A stretch of 64,000 nt of DNA, taken from contig NZ_JBGTYM010000001.1 in assembly GCF_044142105.1 (NCBI RefSeq), positions 558,001-622,000 on the forward strand, in the 5' to 3' direction. How positions within the stretch are numbered: the first letter of the stretch is position 1; each line of letters begins with the position of its first letter. Below, piece after piece: positions 18,636 through 26,482 of this stretch. The DNA comes from Pseudogemmobacter sp044142105 (GTDB lineage: Bacteria; Pseudomonadota; Alphaproteobacteria; Rhodobacterales; Rhodobacteraceae). The notes under the pieces were generated by a model, which saw nothing but the letters and a program-made list of their open reading frames with translations, ran no database searches and was not told the DNA's origin. The position numbers and the translations under genes are program-made.

Positions 18636-19390
18636 CACGGAAGCCTCAGGTCTGCGGATTGGGTGGAAAGCCGCGCCGCATCGCGCGCGGGGATTTCGGC
18701 GACCAGCAGGGCCGGGGTCTCGCCCGCCTGGGCCAGAACCTCGCCATGCGGACCGGCGATCAGGCTGCCACCGAGATAGGTGAGATCGCCCTCGCTGCCG
18801 CAGAAATTGGCATAGACGATGGTGAGACCATGGTTCGCGGCCATGGCCGGAATGGAGTGGCGGATCACATGGGTGAACGGCTGCATATTCGCCGTGGGGC
18901 AAAGGATGACACGCACACCCTGATCGGCCAAAGTCTTCACATGCGGTGCGAACTCGACATCGTAACAGATGAGAAGCGCTGTAGTTTCGCCGCTCAGCGA
19001 AAAAGTGGAATACTGATCGCCCGGCGTGAACAGCGCCTTCTCGCGCGGGCCGTAAAGCTGTATCTTGCGGTAATGGGCCAGGGTCTCGCCCTGCGGGCCG
19101 AAGGCGATGGCGCTGTTGTACAGGCGCGCGCCCTCTCGTTCGGCATAGCCCATGACCAGCGCGCAGCCTGCGGCGCGGGCGGCCGCGGCCAGTCGGGCGA
19201 GGAAGACGCTGTCGTGGGTCAGGCCCTTTTGCGCCATATCCGGCTGGTTGTAGCCGGGCAGCCAAAGCTCGGGCAGGACCAGCGCCGCCGCGCCTAGCGC
19301 CCCGGCCGCGCGAAGGGCGCGTTCGGCCTGATCGACCGCCAGGTCGAGGTCGGAGAGGGGCGAGACGCCCTGCCACAGCGCCAGTTTCAT
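18635..19390 (-). CDS. Nitrilase-superfamily amidohydrolase
   Basis: A 251-residue carbon-nitrogen hydrolase, most like the amidase/N-carbamoyl branch. The Glu-Lys-Cys triad is visible: LPELWLPGY (Glu about 41), YRKIQLYG (Lys about 108) and LLICYDVEFAP (Cys about 141). No signal peptide, so it should act in the cytoplasm on an amide or carbamoyl-amine. It is first in a two-gene operon with the amine dehydrogenase, divergent from a LuxR-type regulator whose putative operator overlaps its promoter. R-amidase, omega-amidase or N-carbamoylputrescine-type activities are all possible. Confidence 0.88.
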   Translation of the reverse strand: MKLALWQGVSPLSDLDLAVDQAERALRAAGALGAAALVLPELWLPGYNQPDMAQKGLTHDSVFLARLAAAARAAGCALVMGYAEREGARLYNSAIAFGPQGETLAHYRKIQLYGPREKALFTPGDQYSTFSLSGETTALLICYDVEFAPHVKTLADQGVRVILCPTANMQPFTHVIRHSIPAMAANHGLTIVYANFCGSEGDLTYLGGSLIAGPHGEVLAQAGETPALLVAEIPARDAARLSTQSADLRLP

Positions 19391-19393
19391 CGT

Positions 19394-19452
19394 TATACCC
19401 CCGGTCTTGGCCAGATCAGCCTATGTGAGTTAATACTGGGGGTATATACCCC
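19394..19452. promoter_or_regulatory. Putative operator: palindrome plus half-site
   Basis: GGGGTATATACCCC at 19439-19452 is a perfect 14-bp palindrome 13 bases before the LuxR-type gene start. A matching half-site TATACCCCC lies at 19394-19402, just ahead of the nitrilase start. One spacing covers both divergent promoters, so this is a likely binding site for the adjacent regulator. The assignment is by position only. Confidence 0.55.
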
Positions 19453-19464
19453 TGCAGAGGTATC

Positions 19465-20253
19465 ATGCAGCCTTGGTCCGACACCGAAGAGTCAAAGTTA
19501 GCCCTGGCCATCAGCGCGCTTGGCGGAACGGGCTTTCCCGGCGCCCTTGCGAGCTGGCTGCAAACCTTGGCCGCGCCTGACAACCTCATCCTGCTGGCCT
19601 TTCGTGATGCCGGACCGCCCGAAGTGCTTTTGCGGCAAAGCCGCAGGCCGCAGGTGTTTTCACGGCTGGAAAGCGACTATCTGGCAGGGGCTTATCTGCT
19701 GGACCCCTATCACGAGCTACATCTGAGCGGCGCCGCCGCCGGACCCTACCGGCTGCGCGACATCGCGCCCGACGCCTTCCAGCGCAGCCGCTACTTCACC
19801 GAATATTATCGCCAAACCACGCTGATCGACGAATTGGCCTTCCTGGTCCGTCCGGCAGAGGGCGTGTCGCTGACATTGTGCCTTGGCCGCGATGCCACAT
19901 CCGGCAGACCCTTTGCGGCCCGCGAGATCGAGACCTGCGAGCGTCTGGCGCCGGTCGTGATCGCGCTGGCCGCGCGTCATTGGTCGGGACTTGCCGCAAA
20001 GACCGGGGGCAGGGCGGATCTTGGCGCGCGATTGTTGCGGCCGCTGGCCAGCCGGGGCATCGCGCTGACGCCGCGCCAGGCCGAGGTCGCGCTGCTGATC
20101 CTTCAGGGCCATTCCACCGCCTCGATCGGGTTGCGGCTGGGCGTCAGCGCGCAGACGGTCAAGGTCTTTCGGCGTCAGCTTTATGCCCGCTGCGGCCTGT
20201 CGAGCCAGGCTGAACTTTTCGCCCTGATGCTTCCGATGCTGCGCGAGAGATGA
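19465..20253 (+). CDS. LuxR-type transcriptional regulator
   Basis: A 262-residue regulator with a C-terminal LuxR/GerE helix-turn-helix (about residues 195-258: LTPRQAEVALLILQGHSTASIG, then VSAQTVKVFRRQLYARCGLSS). The N-terminal 190 residues resemble a GAF-like or autoinducer-binding-like sensory region but I cannot name a ligand; no LuxI gene is present. It is divergent from the nitrilase/amine dehydrogenase operon and convergent with the second dehydrogenase gene, so it probably regulates one or both in response to a nitrogen compound. The ATG follows GAGG. Confidence 0.82.
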   Translation: MQPWSDTEESKLALAISALGGTGFPGALASWLQTLAAPDNLILLAFRDAGPPEVLLRQSRRPQVFSRLESDYLAGAYLLDPYHELHLSGAAAGPYRLRDIAPDAFQRSRYFTEYYRQTTLIDELAFLVRPAEGVSLTLCLGRDATSGRPFAAREIETCERLAPVVIALAARHWSGLAAKTGGRADLGARLLRPLASRGIALTPRQAEVALLILQGHSTASIGLRLGVSAQTVKVFRRQLYARCGLSSQAELFALMLPMLRER

Positions 20254-20293
20254 ACGGAAAGATACTGGCATTGATCAACAAAATCGTCTCACC

Positions 20294-22345
20294 CTAAATG
20301 TCCTTGACCAGCCGCAGGGCGTCATAGATCGCGGCATGGGTGTTGCGGCTTTCGACCGCATCGCCGATGCGGTACAGGCGAAAACCGCGCGGACCCTTGC
20401 CGTCCGGCTGGGGCTGCCCGGCGATCAGCGCCTCATAATCCACCGCGCCAAGGTTTTCCGACAGCGGCTTCAACTCGAAATACAGGTCCGCATTCGGGGC
20501 GGTGCCATGGTTCACGACGATCTGGTCGAAGCTGCGCGTCTCGCTGCGATCGAGCAGATAGTCCGAGCCGACTACGGCGGTCAGTTGGTTGCCCTCGGGC
20601 CGCACCGCATTCAGCCGATAGGTCACGGTGAAGCGCGTCTTGCCGAATTGCAGCGCCCGCATATAGGGCACGAGATTCATGCCCATGACTTCGGGCGCGA
20701 AGGCACGGTCGGGGGTCATCACCTCCACGCTGGCGCCCGACGCGGCCAGGACCTCTGCCGCCTGCAAGGCCGCGTGATCGCCCGCATCGTCGTAAAGCAG
20801 GATGTTCTGGCCAGGCCGCACATCGCCCGAGAGAATGTCCCAGGCGGTGACAACCCTGTCCGCGCCGGAGGCGAGTTCGGGCAGTTGCGGCAAGCCGCCT
20901 GTGGCGACGATCACCACATCCGGCTTTTCGGCCAGCACATCGGCGGCTTCGGCCCAGGTGTTGAAGCGGAACTCGACGCCCGCCGCCTGGCATTGCTCCA
21001 TCCGCCAGTCGATGATGCCGATCATTTCCGACCGTCGCTTGGTCTGAGCGGTCAGGCGGATCTGGCCGCCGGGCCGGTCGGCAACCTCGAAAACCGTCAC
21101 CGCATGGCCGCGCGCCGCGGCGACGCGGGCCGCCTCGAGCCCCGCCGGACCCGCGCCGACAATGACGATCTTCTTTTTCTCGGCGGCGGGCGCGATGTCA
21201 TGCGGCATCGTCTCTTCCCGCCCGGTCGCAGGGTTGTGGATGCAGAGCGCCATGCCGCCCTGGTAGATCCGGTCCAGACAATAAGTCGCGCCGACGCAGG
21301 GCCGGATCTCGTGCTCGCGGCCCTCGGCGAGTTTGCGCACGATATGCGGGTCGGCGATATGGGCGCGGGTCATGCCGACCATATCCAAGAGGCCATTGGC
21401 GACGGCATGGCGCGCCGTGGCCACATCGGGGATGCGGGCGGCGTGGAAGGTGGGCAGGCCGACCTCGGCGCGGATGCGGCCCGCAAGGTCCAGATGCGGG
21501 GCCGATCGCATGCCCTGAACCGGGATCACCTCGGTCAGCGCCGCGTCGGTATGGATACGGCCCTTGATGATATTGACGAAGTCGACAAGGCCGGATGCCT
21601 TGAAGCGCCGTGCCATCTCGACGCCATCCTCGACCGGGATGCCGCCCGGCTCGGCCTCGTCCGCGACATAGCGCATTCCCATCAGGAAGCCGGGGCCAAC
21701 GCGCTTGCGACAGGCTTCCAGCACCTCGAAGGCAAAGCGCAGGCGGTTGTCCAGCGAGGAGCCGTCATAGGGGCCTTCGGGCATGGCATTCGTCAGAGGG
21801 CTGATGAAATTGTCCATGAAATGCCCGTAGCATTCGAACTCGATCCCATCGAGACCGGCGACCTTCATCCGTTCTGCGGCATCGGCATAGTCGTGGATGA
21901 CACGGGCGATGTCCCAATCCTCGGCCACTTTGGGGAAGGCGCGATGCGCGGGCTCGCGCGCGGGGCCGGCGCCCAGGACGGGCAGCCAATCGCCCTTGTC
22001 CCATCGGGTGCGGCGGCCAAGATGGGTGATCTGGATCATCACCGCTGCCCCGGCCTCGTGGCAATCATCGGCAAGCCGCTTCATCCACGGCACGACCTCG
22101 TCCTTCCACACAAGCACATTGCCAAAGGCGGGCGGGCTGTCGCGGCTGACGCTTGCCGATCCGGCCGTCATCACCATGGCGACGCCGCCCTTGGCGCGTG
22201 CGAGATGATAGAGCCGGTAGCGATCCTTCGGCATCCCGTCTTCGGTATAGGCCGGCTCGTGGCTGGTGGTCATGATCCGGTTGCGCAGCGTCAGCGGACC
22301 AAGCTGATAGGGTTGCAGAAGGGGGTCATTGGACGCGCGGGTCAT
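20294..22345 (-). CDS. DgcA-like N-demethylase (FMN/FAD oxidoreductase)
   Basis: A 683-residue relative of DgcA (dimethylglycine demethylation) and of N-methylproline demethylases: an OYE-type FMN barrel (about 1-340; STSHEPAYTEDGMP-like start, DGIEFECYGHFMDNFISPLTN) joined to NAD/FAD-fold domains (KKIVIVGAGPAGLEAARVAAARG near 390). In the iron-sulfur segment it reads CVGATYC then CIHN: the second cysteine seen in the paralogue at 16548-18635 (CIGCNIC) is an alanine, so a normal four-Cys cluster is doubtful. Expected role: oxidative removal of an N-methyl group from a small N-methylated acid. The ATG at 22345 is preceded by a weak site. It lies downstream of marR on the same strand. Confidence 0.85.
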   Translation of the reverse strand: MTRASNDPLLQPYQLGPLTLRNRIMTTSHEPAYTEDGMPKDRYRLYHLARAKGGVAMVMTAGSASVSRDSPPAFGNVLVWKDEVVPWMKRLADDCHEAGAAVMIQITHLGRRTRWDKGDWLPVLGAGPAREPAHRAFPKVAEDWDIARVIHDYADAAERMKVAGLDGIEFECYGHFMDNFISPLTNAMPEGPYDGSSLDNRLRFAFEVLEACRKRVGPGFLMGMRYVADEAEPGGIPVEDGVEMARRFKASGLVDFVNIIKGRIHTDAALTEVIPVQGMRSAPHLDLAGRIRAEVGLPTFHAARIPDVATARHAVANGLLDMVGMTRAHIADPHIVRKLAEGREHEIRPCVGATYCLDRIYQGGMALCIHNPATGREETMPHDIAPAAEKKKIVIVGAGPAGLEAARVAAARGHAVTVFEVADRPGGQIRLTAQTKRRSEMIGIIDWRMEQCQAAGVEFRFNTWAEAADVLAEKPDVVIVATGGLPQLPELASGADRVVTAWDILSGDVRPGQNILLYDDAGDHAALQAAEVLAASGASVEVMTPDRAFAPEVMGMNLVPYMRALQFGKTRFTVTYRLNAVRPEGNQLTAVVGSDYLLDRSETRSFDQIVVNHGTAPNADLYFELKPLSENLGAVDYEALIAGQPQPDGKGPRGFRLYRIGDAVESRNTHAAIYDALRLVKDI

Positions 22346-22434
22346 GGGCCTGGCCTTGGAATCTGGACGTGTCGGAACAGACTAGTCGCTGGGGCTGGCG
22401 CAGACTGGCCGGATGCGACCCACGGGGGTCGGTT

Positions 22435-22863
22435 TCAGGTCAGGCGCAGGAGGAGGCGAAGAAGCTGCTGGCGCTCCTCGACAGTCAGGGGACCAAGCGT
22501 CTCGTCGCTGATCTCAAGCGCCGCAGCCTTCAGCCGGGCGAAAAGGGCGCCACCCTGGGCGGACAGCGCGACGGTCAGGCGGCGGCGGTCCTGCGGATCG
22601 GGGGCAGTGGTGACATGCCCCATGCGCACCAGCCGGTCGACAACGCCCTTGATCGTGGCCGCATCCATCGCCGTCTCGCGGCCCAGCAGGTTCTGCGACA
22701 GGGGGCCAAGCTGCGACAGCCGGGCAAGCACCGCGAACTGGGTGGTGGTGACTTCGGGGATGCGGTCGGAGAAGATCGCGATATGGCGCTGCGTGACCCG
22801 GCGCAGGACAAAGCCGATCTGGTCATCGAGCAGATAGCAAAGCGCAGGATCGGGTTTGGCCAT
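22435..22863 (-). CDS. MarR-family transcriptional regulator
   Basis: A 142-residue MarR-type winged-helix dimer: helices around QIGFVLRRVTQRHIAIF, recognition helix at QNLLGRETAMDAATIKGVVDRLVRMG (about residues 55-80) and the wing DPQDRRRLTVALS with the conserved DxRxx. MarR repressors of catabolic genes often respond to aromatic acids. It is divergent from the molybdenum hydroxylase operon and upstream of the DgcA-like gene, so it could control both. The ATG at 22863 is chosen; an earlier TTG at 22899 is less likely. Confidence 0.85.
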   Translation of the reverse strand: MAKPDPALCYLLDDQIGFVLRRVTQRHIAIFSDRIPEVTTTQFAVLARLSQLGPLSQNLLGRETAMDAATIKGVVDRLVRMGHVTTAPDPQDRRRLTVALSAQGGALFARLKAAALEISDETLGPLTVEERQQLLRLLLRLT

Positions 22864-22911
22864 ACTGTGCAGATAGACGCGTGGGGCAGGCTTTGGCAAG
22901 AATCATCCGCG

Positions 22912-22928
22912 CTGCGCCGAATGCGCAG
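22912..22928. promoter_or_regulatory. Inverted repeat upstream of marR
   Basis: CTGCGC (22912-22917), loop CGAAT, GCGCAG (22923-22928): a short perfect inverted repeat in the marR/hydroxylase divergent gap, followed by a TTGACA at 22938-22943 that could be a -35 box for the rightward operon. A candidate MarR operator only. Confidence 0.35.
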
Positions 22929-23000
22929 AGAGAAGCGTTGACAGAAGCCACGAGTCGGCCACAGCTTGTTTGCACACGAATGATCTTGCCGGGGCCAGGG

Positions 23001-23816
23001 ATGGGATATCACCAAGCCGCGACGCTGACCGAGGCCCTGGACCTTGCGGGCCAGGGCGCGCGGCTGCTGGCCGGGGGGACGGATCTTTATCCCGGCGCAG
23101 GGGCGCGGCTGGCGGGGCCGGTGGTGGATATCGCCGGATTGGCCGAGCTGCGCGGCATCAGCGCCGGGGACGGATTGCGGATCGGCGCCTGTACCACCTG
23201 GTCCGAGATCGCTTCTGCGGCCCTGCCTCCGGCCTGCGCCGCCCTGCAGGAGGCCGCGCTTCAGGTCGGCGGGCGGCAGATCCAGAATGCGGGCACGATC
23301 GGCGGCAATCTCTGCAATGCCTCGCCCGCCGCCGATGGCGTGCCGCCGCTTCTGGCGCTCGAGGCCCAAGTCGAATTGGCAGGGCCTGGTGGCACCCGTC
23401 GCCTGCCGCTGGCCGATTTCCTTTTGGGTCCGCGCCGGGTTGACCTGCGCTTGGGCGAAGTGCTGGTCGCCCTGCATCTGCCGCAATCGGCGCTGGCAGG
23501 GCGGTCGCGGTTCGAGAAGCTGGGTGCGCGCGCCTATCTGGTGATCTCTATCGCCATGGTCGCCGTTCGGCTTGAGGTACTGGAGGGGCAGGTCACGGCG
23601 GCGCGGGTGGCCGTCGGGGCCTGCGGGCCGGTGGCGCGGCGTTTGCCTTTGGTGGAAGGGGCCTTGCTCGGCCCCGTGGCGGGAGCAGTAGGGCGGGTCG
23701 ATGCGGCACGGGTGGCGGCGGGGCTTTCGCCAATTGCCGATGTGCGGGCCAGCGCGGAATACCGCGCACAGGCCGCCGCCGAGCTGATTCGCCGTGCGGT
23801 CGGGCGGCTGGCATGA
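23001..23816 (+). CDS. Molybdenum hydroxylase FAD-binding subunit
   Basis: A 271-residue CoxM/XdhB-type medium subunit that passes electrons between the iron-sulfur centres and an acceptor. ARLLAGGTDLYPG (about residues 25-38) and AGTIGGNLCNASPAAD (about 95-110) are the two FAD-binding signatures. It overlaps the large subunit start by four bases. The start is uncertain: ATG at 23001 was preferred, and an in-frame ATG at 22980 is the alternative. It opens a run of overlapping genes that reaches 30704. Confidence 0.9.
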   Translation: MGYHQAATLTEALDLAGQGARLLAGGTDLYPGAGARLAGPVVDIAGLAELRGISAGDGLRIGACTTWSEIASAALPPACAALQEAALQVGGRQIQNAGTIGGNLCNASPAADGVPPLLALEAQVELAGPGGTRRLPLADFLLGPRRVDLRLGEVLVALHLPQSALAGRSRFEKLGARAYLVISIAMVAVRLEVLEGQVTAARVAVGACGPVARRLPLVEGALLGPVAGAVGRVDAARVAAGLSPIADVRASAEYRAQAAAELIRRAVGRLA

Positions 23817-26482
23817 TCCGCTTCCGGCTCAATGGTCAGGATGTAGCGGTCGAAGCGCCGGGCGGCGAGCGGCTGAGCGAGGTTCTACGCGAAAGGCTGG
23901 GCCAGCGTGGCACCAAAGTCGGCTGCGATGCGGGCGATTGCGGCGCCTGTACGGTCTTGGTCGATGGCCGCACCGTCTGCGCCTGCCTGATGCCGGCGGG
24001 GCGCGTCGCCGGGGCTGATGTGGTGACGGTCGAGGGCGAGACGCCGGAACTGACCCGGCTGCGTGCGGCCTTCCTGCGCCATGGCGCGGCGCAATGCGGC
24101 ATCTGCACGCCGGGAATGCTGCTTGCCGGGGCCGAGCTTTTGGCACGCAATCCTGCCCCGTCCGAGGCAGAGGCGCAGGAGGCCTTGGGTGGCGTTCTGT
24201 GCCGCTGCACAGGCTATCGCAAGATCCTGGCCGCGATCTGCGACACCGAGGGCGGGACGCAGCCCGAGGCAACCGGCATCGGCGCACGCGTGCAACGGCT
24301 GGATGGCGCGGCCAAGGTGGCGGGCGATGTTTTTGGCGCGGATCATGCGCCGGACGGGGCCTTGCGGGTGTGCGCCATCCGCTCGCCCCATCCCCATGCC
24401 GCTTTCACCTTCGGCGATCTTGCCGCTTTCGCGGCGCGGCCCGGCCTGGCCGGGGTCTGGACCGCTGCCGATATTCCGGGGCGCAACGCCTTTTCCGTCA
24501 TTCCGCCCTTCGCCGACCAGCCCGCCATCGCGGAAAGTCCCGCAAGATTCCGCGGGGAATGCGTGGCGATCGTGGCTTTCGATGCCGAGGCCGAGCCGGA
24601 CCTTGCCGATTTCCCGATCAACTGGGCGCCCTTGCCCGCGCTGCTGACACCGGCGGAGGCCGAGGCGCCGGGCGCCGGGCTGATCCATGGCAACCGGGCG
24701 CGGAATCTGCTCATCGAAGGCGTGGTTCGGCGCGGAGATGTAGCGGCGGCGCTGGCAGCTTCGGCCCATGTCGTCGAAGGCAAGTTCGAGACCTCTTTCG
24801 TCGAACATGCCTATATCGAACCCGAGGCGGGCGTCGCCTGGATGGAGGGCGAGACCCTGGTGATCCGCGCCTGCACCCAGGCGCCGGGCATGGATCGCGA
24901 GGACACCGCCGCCATTCTGGGCCTGCCGCCCGACCGGGTGCGGATCATTCCCTCGGCTGTGGGCGGCGGGTTCGGCTCCAAGCTGGACCTGTCGCTGCAA
25001 CCTCTGATCGGGCTGGTGGCGCTGAAGACGGGGCGCCCGGCGCGGATGATCTATACGCGCGCGGAAAGCATGGCCTCGACCACCAAGCGCCATCCGGCCG
25101 AGATGACGGGTCGGATCGGCTGCGATGCCGAAGGGCGGATCACCGGGCTGGAATTCGAGGGCCGCTTCAACACCGGCGCCTATTCAAGCTGGGGGCCGAC
25201 AGTGGCGAACCGCGTGCCGGTCCATGTCTCCGGCCCCTATTACACCCCCGCCATCCATGCGCGGGCGCGCGCGGTCCATACGCATGGCCCGGTTTCCGGC
25301 GCGTTCCGCGGCTTCGGCGTGCCGCAGGGTGCCTTGTGGCAGGAGACGCTCTATGATCGCCTGGCCGAGAAGGCGGGGCTGGACCGGCTGGAGTTCCGGC
25401 TGAGAAATGCGCTGCGCGACGGCCAGGCGACGGCGACGGGGCAGATCTTGCAGGCCACCGGCATCGCGCCTTGCCTGACCGCGCTGCAGCCCCATTGGCA
25501 GGCGGCGCTGGCCTGGGCGGGGCAGGCGAAGGGCAGGGGCGTCGGCATCGCCTCCTGCTGGTATGGCTGCGGAAATACCGGATTGCCCAATCCGTCGACC
25601 ATGCGCATGGGCGTGACGGCCGAGGGCAGGATCGTGCTGCATCAGGGCGCGACCGATATCGGCCAGGGGTCGGGCACGGTGATCCCGCAGATCGCCGCCG
25701 AGGCTTTGGGCGTTCCGGTGCAGATGCTGCATATCCTGGGTGGCGACACCGCGATCACGCCGGACGCCGGCAAGACCAGCGCCTCGCGCCAGACCTATGT
25801 CTCGGGCCGGGCGGCCCAGGCGGCGGGGGCGGCGTTTCGGGCGGCGATCCTGCGGATGGGAAATGCCGGGCCGGGAGCGCAGATCGTGCCTGACACTGGC
25901 AAGATCGTCCTGCGCGACGGCGCGACCCGGCGCGAAATCGACCTTGCCGCCCTGCCAAGGGATGCGCGCGGCTATGCGCTTTCGGTCGAGGAAAGCTATG
26001 ACCCGCCCACCACCGGGCTTGATGCCGATGGCCAGGGCAAGCCCTACGCCGTCTACGGCTATGGCGCGCAGATCGTCGCGCTCACGGTCGATCTGGCGCT
26101 TGGCACGGTGACGCTCGACAAGATCACCGCCGCGCATGACCTTGGACGCGCGATCAACCCGACCCTTGTCGAAGGCCAGATCGAGGGCGGCATTGCCCAG
26201 GGCATCGGCCTTGCGCTGATGGAGGAATACCTCGCCGGCCGCACCGAGAACCTGCATGACTATCTGATCCCGACCGTAGGCGATGTGCCAAGGATCGAAA
26301 GCCTGATCCTGGAAATTCCCGATCCCGAAGGGCCTTTCGGCGCCAAGGGTCTGGGCGAGCATGTGCTGATCCCGACCGCCCCGGCGATCCTGAACGCGAT
26401 CCGGCACGCGACGGGCGCCACGCTGACCCGCGTTCCGGCACTGCCGCACCGCATCCTTGCGGCCATGGAGGCTGCCCGATGA
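23813..26482 (+). CDS. Fused 2Fe-2S / molybdopterin hydroxylase large subunit
   Basis: An 889-residue xanthine-dehydrogenase-family enzyme combining the small and large subunits. Residues 1-80 are a plant-type ferredoxin with Cys38, Cys43, Cys46 and Cys58; residues about 85-145 hold the second cluster (CGICTPGM, CRCTGY). From about 150 the molybdopterin-cytosine-dinucleotide domains follow, with GGGFGSK, GAFRGFGVPQ and the C-terminal GAKGLGE whose Glu is the catalytic base. Such enzymes hydroxylate carbons next to ring nitrogen (purines, nicotinate, quinolines, isoquinolines) with water. Fusion of small and large subunits in this order is unusual compared with separate CoxS/CoxL. The substrate is unknown; neighbours point to an N-heterocycle. 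Confidence 0.9.
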   Translation: MIRFRLNGQDVAVEAPGGERLSEVLRERLGQRGTKVGCDAGDCGACTVLVDGRTVCACLMPAGRVAGADVVTVEGETPELTRLRAAFLRHGAAQCGICTPGMLLAGAELLARNPAPSEAEAQEALGGVLCRCTGYRKILAAICDTEGGTQPEATGIGARVQRLDGAAKVAGDVFGADHAPDGALRVCAIRSPHPHAAFTFGDLAAFAARPGLAGVWTAADIPGRNAFSVIPPFADQPAIAESPARFRGECVAIVAFDAEAEPDLADFPINWAPLPALLTPAEAEAPGAGLIHGNRARNLLIEGVVRRGDVAAALAASAHVVEGKFETSFVEHAYIEPEAGVAWMEGETLVIRACTQAPGMDREDTAAILGLPPDRVRIIPSAVGGGFGSKLDLSLQPLIGLVALKTGRPARMIYTRAESMASTTKRHPAEMTGRIGCDAEGRITGLEFEGRFNTGAYSSWGPTVANRVPVHVSGPYYTPAIHARARAVHTHGPVSGAFRGFGVPQGALWQETLYDRLAEKAGLDRLEFRLRNALRDGQATATGQILQATGIAPCLTALQPHWQAALAWAGQAKGRGVGIASCWYGCGNTGLPNPSTMRMGVTAEGRIVLHQGATDIGQGSGTVIPQIAAEALGVPVQMLHILGGDTAITPDAGKTSASRQTYVSGRAAQAAGAAFRAAILRMGNAGPGAQIVPDTGKIVLRDGATRREIDLAALPRDARGYALSVEESYDPPTTGLDADGQGKPYAVYGYGAQIVALTVDLALGTVTLDKITAAHDLGRAINPTLVEGQIEGGIAQGIGLALMEEYLAGRTENLHDYLIPTVGDVPRIESLILEIPDPEGPFGAKGLGEHVLIPTAPAILNAIRHATGATLTRVPALPHRILAAMEAAR

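Noticed and set aside
18636..19376. Upstream extension that would fuse extra sequence to the amine dehydrogenase
   Set aside because: It reads the nitrilase gene in the wrong frame; the enzyme family starts at MRAPAHDI and cysteine 30 matches only with that start.
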